Source of the DNA: Nitrosomonas sp. HPC101
Lineage (GTDB): Bacteria; Pseudomonadota; Gammaproteobacteria; Burkholderiales; Nitrosomonadaceae
Direction: 5' to 3'
NCBI RefSeq assembly: GCF_009833125.1
Contig: NZ_QRCC01000003.1
Location: 1 to 64,000 of the forward strand
Length of the DNA: 64,000 nucleotides
In this document: positions 56,071 to 64,000 of the stretch, piece after piece
How positions within the stretch are numbered: the stretch's first letter is position 1
Layout of the letters: each line of letters opens with the position of its first letter
Made by a program: the position numbers and the translations under genes
The notes under the pieces: model-generated
Told to the model about the DNA's origin: nothing
What the model saw: only the letters and a program-made list of their open reading frames with translations
The model's database searches: none

Positions 56071-57132
56071 TTATGCTGCTGGATAAGAGCCGAAAACCTT
56101 CAGAAAGGTTGCATTGTCACGCAATGCCTGAAGCGCCCTGGCGACATTTTCATCTTCCTGATGCCCCTCGATATCTGTAAAGAAAACATATTCCCACAAA
56201 CTTGCGCGCGAAGGACGCGACTCCAAGCGTGTCATACTGACACGATGGTGTGCAAATGGCGCCAGAAGCTCATGAACTGCGCCCGGCCGGTTATTGGTAG
56301 CCATAGCAAGCGAGGTCTTATCTTTTCCAGACGGCGCAACTGCCTGCATGCCTACCACCAGAAATCGCGTCGTGTTATTCGGGTTATCTTCAATATTGGC
56401 AGCGCAGATTTTCAACCCGAATACTTCAGCAGCTTTTTTTCCGGCAATCGCGGCGACCCTGCTGTCCGCGGCAGCCTGACGGGCAGCATCTGCATTGCTG
56501 GCGGCATTGATACGATCAACTGCAGTCATATTTTCGTTGAGCCATGCCTGACATTGTGCGAATGACTGTGGATGTGAATAGATTTTTTGAATAGCAGCCA
56601 AATCAGCATGCTGTGCCATCAAACACTGATGGACGGGCAGTTGAAGCTCGCCGCATATCTTCAGAGGTGTCTGCAATAACAGATCCATGGTTCTGCCGAC
56701 TGCACCCTCAGTCGAGTTTTCGACTGGCACAACGCCATAATCAGCAGTGCCGGATTCAACTTTGCGAAAAATATCGTCAATCGAGCTACAGGGAATCGAG
56801 GTAACCGCACCGCCAAAACGTTTGGCAACTGCTTCCTCCGAAAATGTGCCCTGCGGTCCAAGGTAGGCTACAGTCAAAGGTTCTTCCAGGGCACGACAAA
56901 ATGATATAACTTCAGTGAATAAGTGCACGACGTGCTCGTCTCGCAATGGCCCGGAATTCGCTTGCAGCAAGCGGGAAAATATTTGCGATTCACGTTCAGG
57001 ACGATAGGCGGTTCCGGATTTCTGCCGGCCAATCTGCTGCGCAAGCCTTGCACGTGTATTAATCAATCGAAGCAATTCATCATCGATTGCATCGATTTCA
57101 TTGCGCAGTCGTTTTAGCTGTTCCGTCATCAA
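56071..57132 (-). CDS. pheA: Bifunctional chorismate mutase / prephenate dehydratase (P-protein)
   Basis: 353 residues. An AroQ chorismate mutase domain (1-85; LRNEIDAIDDELLRLINTRARLAQQIG) is fused to prephenate dehydratase (about 95-275; YLGPQGTFSE, NNTTRFLVVG with catalytic Thr) and a C-terminal ACT domain with the ESRPSRASLWEYVFF phenylalanine-binding motif. It makes phenylpyruvate and is likely feedback inhibited by phenylalanine. It lies 37 bp after serA. Confidence 0.95.
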   Translation of the reverse strand: MMTEQLKRLRNEIDAIDDELLRLINTRARLAQQIGRQKSGTAYRPERESQIFSRLLQANSGPLRDEHVVHLFTEVISFCRALEEPLTVAYLGPQGTFSEEAVAKRFGGAVTSIPCSSIDDIFRKVESGTADYGVVPVENSTEGAVGRTMDLLLQTPLKICGELQLPVHQCLMAQHADLAAIQKIYSHPQSFAQCQAWLNENMTAVDRINAASNADAARQAAADSRVAAIAGKKAAEVFGLKICAANIEDNPNNTTRFLVVGMQAVAPSGKDKTSLAMATNNRPGAVHELLAPFAHHRVSMTRLESRPSRASLWEYVFFTDIEGHQEDENVARALQALRDNATFLKVFGSYPAA

Positions 57133-57168
57133 TAGGGATTTAACAAGATTGCGGATGAATTTTCCGTT

Positions 57169-58386
57169 CTACACCCGCTCAGGCTCGGAAGGAATTGAAA
57201 CGGGCAGATAGCGAACCATCAATACACCCGTAATCCGGGTAATTGCATCAATGATTTCCGGCGGAACCGCTCTGTCGGTATCAACCAGTGTATAAGCCAT
57301 TTCTCCACGGGATTTATTGATCATATTATGGATATTCAAGCCGATATCCGCCATGCGAGTTGATATCTGTCCCAGCAGATTGGGGACATTGGCATTCGCT
57401 ACCGCAACCCGGAACTGCGTTCCGCGTTCCATAACAACATCCGGAAAATTGACGGTATAACTAATATTGCCGTGAGCAACATAATCCATGATCTGATCAG
57501 CGATCATCATGGCACAGTTTTCTTCCGCTTCGCGTGTGGAAGCACCAAGGTGGGGCAAAGTAATAATAGCCGGATGCTGTTTCAGCTTCTGGTCAGGAAA
57601 ATCGCACACATAATTTTTGATAGTGCCACTTTTGATACCAGCCAGTACAGCATCCTCATCGACGACAGCATTACGCGAAAAGTTGAGCAAAATTGTATTT
57701 TTTTGCATACGAGAGATCAGTGCATCGTTGATCAGATAGCGAGTGGAATCGTTGAGTGGCACATGTAACGAAATAAACTGACTGTGGCGTATCAGATCCT
57801 CAATCTGGTTTGCTTTCTGTACTTCTGCGGGCAAACTCCATGCAGAGTCAATAGTAATTTTCGGATCATACCCGAGTACTTTCATTCCAAGTTTGATTGC
57901 AACATCGGCCACCTGTCGTCCGATCTTGCCCAGACCGATGATACCCAGCGTCCGCCCCGGCAACTCTAGGCCGGAAAATTGTTTCTTGCCTGCTTCGACC
58001 TGAAGATTGAAAGATTGATCATCTCCTTCCAGAGTTTCGACGAAGCGTAAAGCCGGTATCAGATTACGCGACGCCATCAACATGCCTGCCAATACCAGCT
58101 CTCTGACTGCATTGGCATTCGCGCCAGGTGTATTGAAAACCGGAATTCCGCGTGCGCTCATCTGATTGACAGGAATATTATTGGTTCCGGCGCCAGCACG
58201 ACCAATTGCAATCACCCTGCCAGGTATTTCCATATCATGCATGTTATGGGAACGCACCAGTATCACATCTGGATCGGAAATATCGCTACCAATCTGAAAA
58301 AGATTCGCAGGTAAACGCTTGAGCCCGACCGAAGCAATCGGGTTCAGCGTAAGAACGCTGCATATTCTTTGGGTGTCATCAGGCAT
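57169..58386 (-). CDS. serA: D-3-phosphoglycerate dehydrogenase
   Basis: 405 residues from ATG 58386, overlapping serC by 8 bp; TTG 58398 is an alternative. The NAD loop is GIIGLGKIGRQVADVA, the catalytic residues are Arg in NFSRNAVVDEDAV, Glu near CDFPDQKL, and His in TLPHLGASTREAEENC. The C-terminal ACT domain (about 330-405) is the serine allosteric site. It commits 3-phosphoglycerate to serine and is paired with serC. Confidence 0.95.
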   Translation of the reverse strand: MPDDTQRICSVLTLNPIASVGLKRLPANLFQIGSDISDPDVILVRSHNMHDMEIPGRVIAIGRAGAGTNNIPVNQMSARGIPVFNTPGANANAVRELVLAGMLMASRNLIPALRFVETLEGDDQSFNLQVEAGKKQFSGLELPGRTLGIIGLGKIGRQVADVAIKLGMKVLGYDPKITIDSAWSLPAEVQKANQIEDLIRHSQFISLHVPLNDSTRYLINDALISRMQKNTILLNFSRNAVVDEDAVLAGIKSGTIKNYVCDFPDQKLKQHPAIITLPHLGASTREAEENCAMMIADQIMDYVAHGNISYTVNFPDVVMERGTQFRVAVANANVPNLLGQISTRMADIGLNIHNMINKSRGEMAYTLVDTDRAVPPEIIDAITRITGVLMVRYLPVSIPSEPERV

Positions 58387-59485
58387 GATTTTTCTCAAAT
58401 TCCCGCATACAGGTCACCAATGTCTGCACTCCCTCCAATGACATGGCGTTATAGATCGAGGCACGCATACCGCCGACCGACCGGTGCCCTTTCAACTGAA
58501 TCAGGCCATGTGCCTGTGCCTGCTTCAGGAATGCGTCATCAAGGCCTGGTTTACTCAACGTAAACGGAACATTCATCCTGGACCGATCCGCCGGATTAAC
58601 CGGACAGTGGTAAAAACTGCTGGTATCAATCAGATCATAGATCAGCTTGGCTTTGGCAATGTTACGCTGCTCAATCACAGCTAACCCACCTTGTTTTTTC
58701 AGCCACTCCATGACGAGCCCCATGATGTAAATGGCATAAGTAGGCGGTGTATTGTACATTGAAACATTGTCTGCATGCGTTTTATAGCGGTACATGGTGG
58801 GTGTCCCGGCAAGTGGTGCAATATCCAGCAGATCCTCCCGGATAATCACCACTACCAGTCCGGCAGGGCCGACATTTTTTTGTGCTCCGGCATAAATCAA
58901 TCCGAATTTGCTGACATCAAAAGGACGTGACAGGAAATTGGATGACATATCGGCAACCAGTGGAATATTGTCATGATTACCAGGCGCCGCAGATAAATCA
59001 GGCGTCCACTGAAATTCGACACCACCGATGGTTTCATTGGGGGTGTAATGCACATAGACTGTATCAGGTGAAATACGCCATTGCTCCAATGGAGGAGCGG
59101 CGTTGAACCCTTCGTTTTCCGATGAGGCTGCAATATGGACAGAACCGTAATTTCTGGCTTCACTGATAGCCTTTGCTGACCATTGACCCGTATTAACATA
59201 ATCAGCCTTGCCCTTCTTGCCAAGCAGGTTCATCGGCACCATGGCAAACTGACTGGATGCCCCACCTTGAAGAAAAAGTACTTTGTAATTAGCAGGAATA
59301 TTTGCCAGCTCACGCAAGGCAGACTCGGCCTTGTCCGCAATGGACGTGAATTCTTTCCCGCGATGGCTCATTTCCATGACTGACATACCACTGCCGTGCC
59401 AGTCCAGCATTTCCTCGCGAGCCTGCTGCAATACCTCCTCCGGCAAAACAGCTGGTCCTGCACTGAAATTGTATATTTTTCTCAT
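58379..59485 (-). CDS. serC: Phosphoserine aminotransferase
   Basis: 368 residues. It begins IYNFSAGPAVLPEEVLQQA, the SerC signature, with PLP Lys in YAGAQKNVGPAGLVVVIIRED and the substrate loop LKGHRSVGGMRASIYNAMS at the end. It makes phosphoserine and also acts in pyridoxal 5'-phosphate synthesis. It follows gyrA by 17 bp and overlaps serA, so the cluster is probably one operon. Confidence 0.96.
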   Translation of the reverse strand: MRKIYNFSAGPAVLPEEVLQQAREEMLDWHGSGMSVMEMSHRGKEFTSIADKAESALRELANIPANYKVLFLQGGASSQFAMVPMNLLGKKGKADYVNTGQWSAKAISEARNYGSVHIAASSENEGFNAAPPLEQWRISPDTVYVHYTPNETIGGVEFQWTPDLSAAPGNHDNIPLVADMSSNFLSRPFDVSKFGLIYAGAQKNVGPAGLVVVIIREDLLDIAPLAGTPTMYRYKTHADNVSMYNTPPTYAIYIMGLVMEWLKKQGGLAVIEQRNIAKAKLIYDLIDTSSFYHCPVNPADRSRMNVPFTLSKPGLDDAFLKQAQAHGLIQLKGHRSVGGMRASIYNAMSLEGVQTLVTCMREFEKNHA

Positions 59486-59502
59486 TGTTTCACCGGGTTG
59501 GG

Positions 59503-62049
59503 TTAATTCTCATCCGTTTCAACGATTCTTTCCAGTCCAGCCAGTTTTTCACCGGCATCCAGATTGATCAGCGTAACCCCCTGAGTCGCCCGGCCCATCT
59601 CACGAATTTCACTGACACGCGTACGAATCATGACACCTCCCGTAGTAATCAACATGATTTCATCATTGGGTTCAACCAGTTGCGCAGCAACGACCTTACC
59701 ATTACGTACATTAGTTTTGATCGCGATCATACCCTGAGTCCCGCGGTTATGGCGGGTATATTCGGTAATGGAAGTACGTTTTCCGTACCCATTCTCGGTT
59801 GCGGTCAACACCGCCATATTTTCACTATCTGCAACCAGTAACGAGATGACTTTCTGTTCTGCTCCGAGCCTCATGCCCCTAACCCCACGCGCAGTACGCC
59901 CGGTCGGACGTACATCGTTTTCATCGAAACGCATCGCCTTGCCCGCATCAGAAAACAGCATCACATCATGCTTGCCTTCGGTCAGCGCAACACCGATCAG
60001 ATAGTCCCCTTCATCCAGGGCAATCGCAATGATCCCATTGGTCCGTGGCCGGGAAAACTCTGATAACGGTGTCTTTTTGACTGTACCACCAGCAGTTGCC
60101 ATAAACACGTAACGCGTATCATCGAACGATTTGACAGGCAGAATAGCATTGATCTTTTCATTCTTTTCTAACGGAACAAGATTATTAATGGGTCTGCCAC
60201 GTGATGTACGACTCCCCTGCGGGACGTTGTACACCTTAATCCAGTACACACGCCCAAGGCTGGAAAAACACAGGATGAAATCATGGGTATTGGCGATAAA
60301 CAGGTTATCGATGAAATCATCCTCACGCGTAGTAATCGCCTGCTTGCCGCGTCCTCCGCGTTTCTGAGCGCGATAATCATCCAGTAGCTGGGATTTGATA
60401 TAGCCCGCATGCGATAAAGTCACCACCATATCAGCGGGTGTGATTAGATCTTCCGTATTTAAATCCTGCGCATCAATCACGACTTCACTACGCCTGGGAT
60501 CGCCGAATTGCCCTTTGATAGCCGTCAATTCTTCAATGATGATGGCGGTAATCCGCTCTGGATTTGCCAGTATGTCGAGAAGGTCGCGAATCTTCTCCAG
60601 TATCTCTTTATACTCGGAGACAATTTTTTCCTGTTCCAGTCCGGTAAGACGATGCAATCTGAGATCGAGAATCGCCTGAGCTTGCGCATCAGACAAACGA
60701 TATCCCTGATCTGACATCCCGAACCCGGCAGCCAATGTCTCAGGGCGAAATGCAGCAGCATCAATCATTGCGCGACGGAGCATTTCTTCAACCAGAGAGG
60801 ATCGCCATGTTCTGGCCATCAAGCCTTTTTTAGCCTCAGCTGGGGTTGAGGCCGCCTTGATCAAGGCGATAATCTCATCAACATTGGATAATGCAACTGC
60901 CAATCCTTCCAGCAAGTGGCCGCGCTCCCGTGCTTTCCTGAGCTCAAACACGGTGCGCCGTGTCACAACTTCGCGGCGATGACGCAGGAAATAATCCAAC
61001 ATCTGCTTCAAGTTGAGCAAACGTGGCTGCCCATCAACCAGCGCCACCATGTTTATGCCGAATGTATCCTGCATCTGCGTCTCTTTATACAGATTATTCA
61101 GGACAACCTCGGGCACTTCTCCGCGCTTGAGTTCAATGGCCACGCGCATCCCGGATTTATCCGATTCATCACGTAAATCGGAAATGCCTTCTATCCTTTT
61201 ATCTCTGACCAGTTCCCCAATACGTATCAGCAGATTGGCTTTGTTCACCTGATAGGGCAATTCATCAATAATGATGCTGTGACGATTTCCTTTGTCGAGT
61301 TCTTCAAAATGCGTCCGGGCACGCATGATGACGCGTCCTCTTCCAGTCTGGTATCCATCCCTAATACCGGATATCCCATAAATAATACCGGCCGTTGGAA
61401 AATCGGGGGCCGGAATACAGGCCATCAAACCGGCAATATCAATTTCAGGATCAGCCAGTAACAACAGGCAAGCATCAATCACCTCACCCATATTATGAGG
61501 AGGAATGTTGGTTGCCATGCCTACCGCGATACCGGATGAACCGTTGATCAGCAAATTAGGTATTTTTGCCGGCAGAATCAGCGGTTCCTGTTCAGAGCCA
61601 TCATAATTGAGACCGAAATCAACAGTACTTTTGTCAAGATCGGCCAGTAATTCATGTGCGATGCGTGACATTCTGATTTCGGTATAACGCATGGCGGCTG
61701 CATTATCACCATCAATCGAGCCAAAATTACCCTGTCCGTCGACCAGCATATAACGCAGGGAAAAAGGCTGTGCCATGCGCACGATCGTGTCATAGACAGC
61801 GGTATCACCATGCGGGTGATATTTACCAATCACATCACCGACAATACGTGCGGATTTTTTATAGGGTCGATTCCAGTCATTGGACAGCTCATGCATAGCG
61901 TACAGTACACGCCGGTGCACCGGCTTCAATCCATCACGCACATCAGGCAAAGCTCGGCCCACGATCACGCTCATCGCATAGTCGAGATAAGAACGCTTCA
62001 TCTCATCCTCAAGACTGACCGGCAATGTTTCCTTGGCGAATTGTTCCAT
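59503..62049 (-). CDS. gyrA: DNA gyrase subunit A
   Basis: 848 residues. The breakage-reunion domain has catalytic Tyr in [11 protein letters not shown]. The quinolone-resistance region reads [12 protein letters not shown], with Thr at the E. coli Ser83 position (as in Pseudomonas) and Asp at 87. The beta-pinwheel carries the GyrA box QKRGGRGKQ (QRRGGKG type), required for DNA wrapping. It introduces negative supercoils with GyrB. It is the first gene before serC. Confidence 0.97.
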   Translation of the reverse strand: MEQFAKETLPVSLEDEMKRSYLDYAMSVIVGRALPDVRDGLKPVHRRVLYAMHELSNDWNRPYKKSARIVGDVIGKYHPHGDTAVYDTIVRMAQPFSLRYMLVDGQGNFGSIDGDNAAAMRYTEIRMSRIAHELLADLDKSTVDFGLNYDGSEQEPLILPAKIPNLLINGSSGIAVGMATNIPPHNMGEVIDACLLLLADPEIDIAGLMACIPAPDFPTAGIIYGISGIRDGYQTGRGRVIMRARTHFEELDKGNRHSIIIDELPYQVNKANLLIRIGELVRDKRIEGISDLRDESDKSGMRVAIELKRGEVPEVVLNNLYKETQMQDTFGINMVALVDGQPRLLNLKQMLDYFLRHRREVVTRRTVFELRKARERGHLLEGLAVALSNVDEIIALIKAASTPAEAKKGLMARTWRSSLVEEMLRRAMIDAAAFRPETLAAGFGMSDQGYRLSDAQAQAILDLRLHRLTGLEQEKIVSEYKEILEKIRDLLDILANPERITAIIIEELTAIKGQFGDPRRSEVVIDAQDLNTEDLITPADMVVTLSHAGYIKSQLLDDYRAQKRGGRGKQAITTREDDFIDNLFIANTHDFILCFSSLGRVYWIKVYNVPQGSRTSRGRPINNLVPLEKNEKINAILPVKSFDDTRYVFMATAGGTVKKTPLSEFSRPRTNGIIAIALDEGDYLIGVALTEGKHDVMLFSDAGKAMRFDENDVRPTGRTARGVRGMRLGAEQKVISLLVADSENMAVLTATENGYGKRTSITEYTRHNRGTQGMIAIKTNVRNGKVVAAQLVEPNDEIMLITTGGVMIRTRVSEIREMGRATQGVTLINLDAGEKLAGLERIVETDEN

Positions 62050-62118
62050 GTATAAACTACTTTAGCGGTGAAATGTTCAGGTTATGTCCCCGTGGACAAA
62101 AACAATTGCATACAAAAA

Positions 62119-62751
62119 TTACAGATGGCTCTGCTTGATACGTGCTGTTTTTTGTTCCAGCATGTCTACCAAGGCAGCAATACCATCCTTTTGCAGCACG
62201 GCATTGTATTCAGCTCGTTTCAACGCCAGATCACTGACCCCATCGACTACAATATTGATAATGCGCCAGCTTTCACCAGTCCTGTTCATCACATAATCAA
62301 AATTAACAGGATCGCCATCAGCACGAATAAGCTGGCTGCGAATCAGCATCCGCCCTCGTGGGAGTTGCACCCGCTCAACAATTTTGAATTGTTCTCCATT
62401 ATATTGGTCAAAGCGATCTGCGTAGGTCGCAATACTGTTCGCCTGAAATGCCTGTGTGATAGCCTGCTGCTGATTGGAATCGAGTTTTGCCCAGTGCGTC
62501 CCCAGCACGGAACGGACAATCATCGCCAGATCATGCGTCTGTTGAATGATGGGAGCAAGGAGTTTCAGACGACCGCTATAACCGATTTCATGGCCTTGCT
62601 GCATCGCCTGGATCAGGCCGTCCTGAAGAACACTCACCACTTGTTCCGCATCATCACTTTCAGGTGGTTCTGCGCGCAACCCGGCAACTGTCATCAACAT
62701 GACAACTACCAATAGCATCCCTATCCTGTTAGTTGTGTTCAGAAGCTTCAT
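62119..62751 (-). CDS. hpnM: MlaC/HpnM-type periplasmic phospholipid-binding protein
   Basis: 210 residues. A Sec signal peptide (IGMLLVVVMLMTVAGLRA) is followed by a MlaC/Ttg2D domain. The LNSNQQ-type turn, WAKLDSNQQQAITQAFQANSIATYADRFDQY, and GRMLIRSQLIRADGDPVNFDYVMNRTGESWRI are family hallmarks. MlaC shuttles phospholipids across the periplasm; HpnM is the version linked to hopanoid transport. The overlapping hpnB-like gene favours HpnM, but the two are hard to separate. It overlaps the upstream gene by 23 bp. Confidence 0.8.
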   Translation of the reverse strand: MKLLNTTNRIGMLLVVVMLMTVAGLRAEPPESDDAEQVVSVLQDGLIQAMQQGHEIGYSGRLKLLAPIIQQTHDLAMIVRSVLGTHWAKLDSNQQQAITQAFQANSIATYADRFDQYNGEQFKIVERVQLPRGRMLIRSQLIRADGDPVNFDYVMNRTGESWRIINIVVDGVSDLALKRAEYNAVLQKDGIAALVDMLEQKTARIKQSHL

Positions 62752-63862
62752 AACGTCTATTTTTCCAGTGAGCCCGTGTTCCGCACCAGTATCTGAGTGC
62801 AGATGTCCATGTCATCAGCAGGTATAGCGTACCAATCACAGGTAATGCCACGCCCCAAAATGGCGAACTCTGATAAAACCTGAGCACGGATGTATAAACA
62901 ATAAGCATGGCCAGCCAGGCAAAAGCACTACTAATCACAAAAACTGTATCCGTATAAATTATTGCGAACAATGGTGCGCACCAGAACATGCTGATCATGA
63001 ACAACGTACACAGAAACAGCAGCAACATCGAATAATGCAGTTGTGTGAACGCAGTACGAGCAACAGTGTTCCAGATAGCAGCAAGACTGTCATACCCCCG
63101 GTGACTTTGCACGGCATGACTCAGTCCGATCCAGGTTTTGAAACCAGCCTGTTTAACCCGGGCTGCCAGTGTGCAATCATCAATCAGCGCATCGCGAATA
63201 CTGGCAAAAGCATCAACAGACTTCAACACGCGAGTTTTGACCAAAATGCATCCACCCGCTGCGGCAGCCACACGAGATTTTGGTTCATTGGATAGCTTAA
63301 ACGGGTATAGCAGCTTGAAGAAAAATATAAATGCCGGCACCAGCAGACGTTCTAAGAAACGCTGAACAGGCAATTTTGCCATGATCGATACCAGCGATAA
63401 ATTCTCCTGGTATGCCTTGTTCAACAAAGCTTCCAGAATGCCGGGCGACAGGCTAATATCCGCATCCAGCAGCAAAGTGTAACGAGTACGTACCTGTTGC
63501 AACCCCTGATCCAAGGCCCACAGCTTTCCACTCCAGCCTTTAGGTGGATTTGTCCCAGAAATAATTTCCACCCCTGGCCTCTCTGCCAGAACCGCAGTAC
63601 GATCCTCCGATTGATCATCAATTACGATGATCCGCACATCCCCGCCTTGCATCTGAAGGCAGTTCAGAGTCCGATCAATAAACTGCGCCTCATTGCGCGC
63701 AGGAATCAGAACTGTAACATCCCTTAAAAACTGCCTTGTCTCCTCCGTATCCACCGAAGGTTCCAGCTGCTCCCGAACATTCCATGCCTGCCACGGAGCC
63801 AACAGGATAGCCCACCAGCACAGCGTGCCCACCAAGGTCATATACACCATCAATGTAATCAT
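62729..63862 (-). CDS. hpnB: Hopanoid-associated glycosyltransferase HpnB-like (GT2)
   Basis: 377 residues from ATG 63862; TTG 63874 would add four residues. An N-terminal membrane helix (LCWWAILLAPWQAWNVRE) leads to a GT2 domain with VTVLIPARNEAQFIDRTLNCL, the DDQSEDRT segment, LLLDADISLSPG (DxD) and QSHRGYDSLAAIWN, then C-terminal membrane helices. This membrane-anchored GT2 resembles HpnB of hopanoid clusters; the acceptor is presumably a hopanoid, by inference. It precedes the hpnM-like gene in the same unit. Confidence 0.75.
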   Translation of the reverse strand: MITLMVYMTLVGTLCWWAILLAPWQAWNVREQLEPSVDTEETRQFLRDVTVLIPARNEAQFIDRTLNCLQMQGGDVRIIVIDDQSEDRTAVLAERPGVEIISGTNPPKGWSGKLWALDQGLQQVRTRYTLLLDADISLSPGILEALLNKAYQENLSLVSIMAKLPVQRFLERLLVPAFIFFFKLLYPFKLSNEPKSRVAAAAGGCILVKTRVLKSVDAFASIRDALIDDCTLAARVKQAGFKTWIGLSHAVQSHRGYDSLAAIWNTVARTAFTQLHYSMLLLFLCTLFMISMFWCAPLFAIIYTDTVFVISSAFAWLAMLIVYTSVLRFYQSSPFWGVALPVIGTLYLLMTWTSALRYWCGTRAHWKNRRYEASEHN

Positions 63863-63910
63863 GACTTCCGACAAGCAGGAATATGAACTTTTTCAGACCA
63901 GAGAAAATAT

Positions 63911-64000
63911 TTATTTATCCGGGCCGGATGAATGATCCTGTACCGATGAAGCGGTCTTATGTTCAACGATTACCGATACAGGAAAGGGTTTTCGCTTATC
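63911..64000 (-). CDS. C-terminal end of an unidentified gene, cut by window edge
   Basis: From the window edge the minus strand reads 29 codons to a TAA at 63913-63911. The residues read KRKPFPVSVIVEHKTASSV and then QDHSSGPDK. The stop is about 48 bp before the hpnB-like start on the same strand, which suggests an operon. Too little is visible to name it. Confidence 0.4.
   Translation of the reverse strand, partial: DKRKPFPVSVIVEHKTASSVQDHSSGPDK

Noticed and set aside
1..64000. CRISPR arrays, rRNA genes and complete prophage
   Set aside because: No regularly spaced repeats, rRNA cores or clustered phage structural genes were seen on reading through the window.

Overview
The window looks like the chromosome of a betaproteobacterium, most probably a Nitrosomonas-type (Nitrosomonadaceae) organism. 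This is inferred from gene order and gene content: petABC-sspAB in one operon, secA divergent from a DUF721/DciA gene, gyrA-serC-serA-pheA-hisC-tyrA, a DUF484-xerC pair, hopanoid-associated genes hpnM/hpnB, split pntA, and sulfate assimilation through APS reductase. No rRNA, ammonia-oxidation gene or other species marker is present, so the genus is not proven.

Layout. 1-1440 is a small mobile/decayed zone: the end of an IS3-type transposase, a RidA-family gene, and a frameshifted C-terminal relic of a tyrosine integrase next to a tRNA-Thr gene. 1457-5075 (minus) carries petABC and sspAB, followed by secA and, divergently, a DciA-like gene. 8953-17603 (minus) holds a tightly packed operon of GNAT-like protein, MobA-like nucleotidyltransferase, LptF-like and LptG-like permeases, a CDP-alcohol phosphatidyltransferase fused to a nucleotidyltransferase-like N-terminus, a diacylglycerol-kinase-family protein and a protein resembling Tam41-type CDP-diacylglycerol synthase, with a DUF2959 lipoprotein behind it and a small membrane protein near its head. 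I read it as a possible self-contained pathway for making and exporting an unknown phospholipid; it is the best candidate for an undescribed system here.

17880-24039 holds an ExoD-like protein, a PaaK/CapK-like ligase with a glycosyltransferase, an EAL protein that has lost its metal-binding Asp pair, and a COG4255 protein. 24255-26148 is an iron-storage unit (Fur-like box, bfd, bfr) plus a Sel1-repeat protein. 26156-32703 has the three-gene transhydrogenase and a 1183-residue multi-domain flavoprotein. 32804-40994 is the sulfate-assimilation locus: cysHDN (minus), cysB (plus) and cysJI (plus). A 75-nt promoter/operator element upstream of cysH is repeated without gaps upstream of cysJ.

41168-46449 contains a Tat-exported transglutaminase-like protein, an esterase, a VIT-family transporter, SixA, a polysaccharide deacetylase and an FMN reductase. 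The gap 45438-45894 contains what looks like an undescribed minus-strand small RNA: a sigma-70-like promoter overlapped by a perfect 15-bp-arm palindrome with a Fur-like core, a C/U-rich body, and a rho-independent terminator.

47008-53939 holds ppx, phoU, rpiA, mutL, an lptM-like lipoprotein remnant, a DUF484 gene and xerC. 53983-62049 holds the aromatic/serine biosynthesis genes and gyrA. 62119-64000 holds hpnM/mlaC-like and hpnB-like genes and the end of one more minus-strand gene. All coordinates, alignments and counts were made by eye from the sequence; no database search was run.
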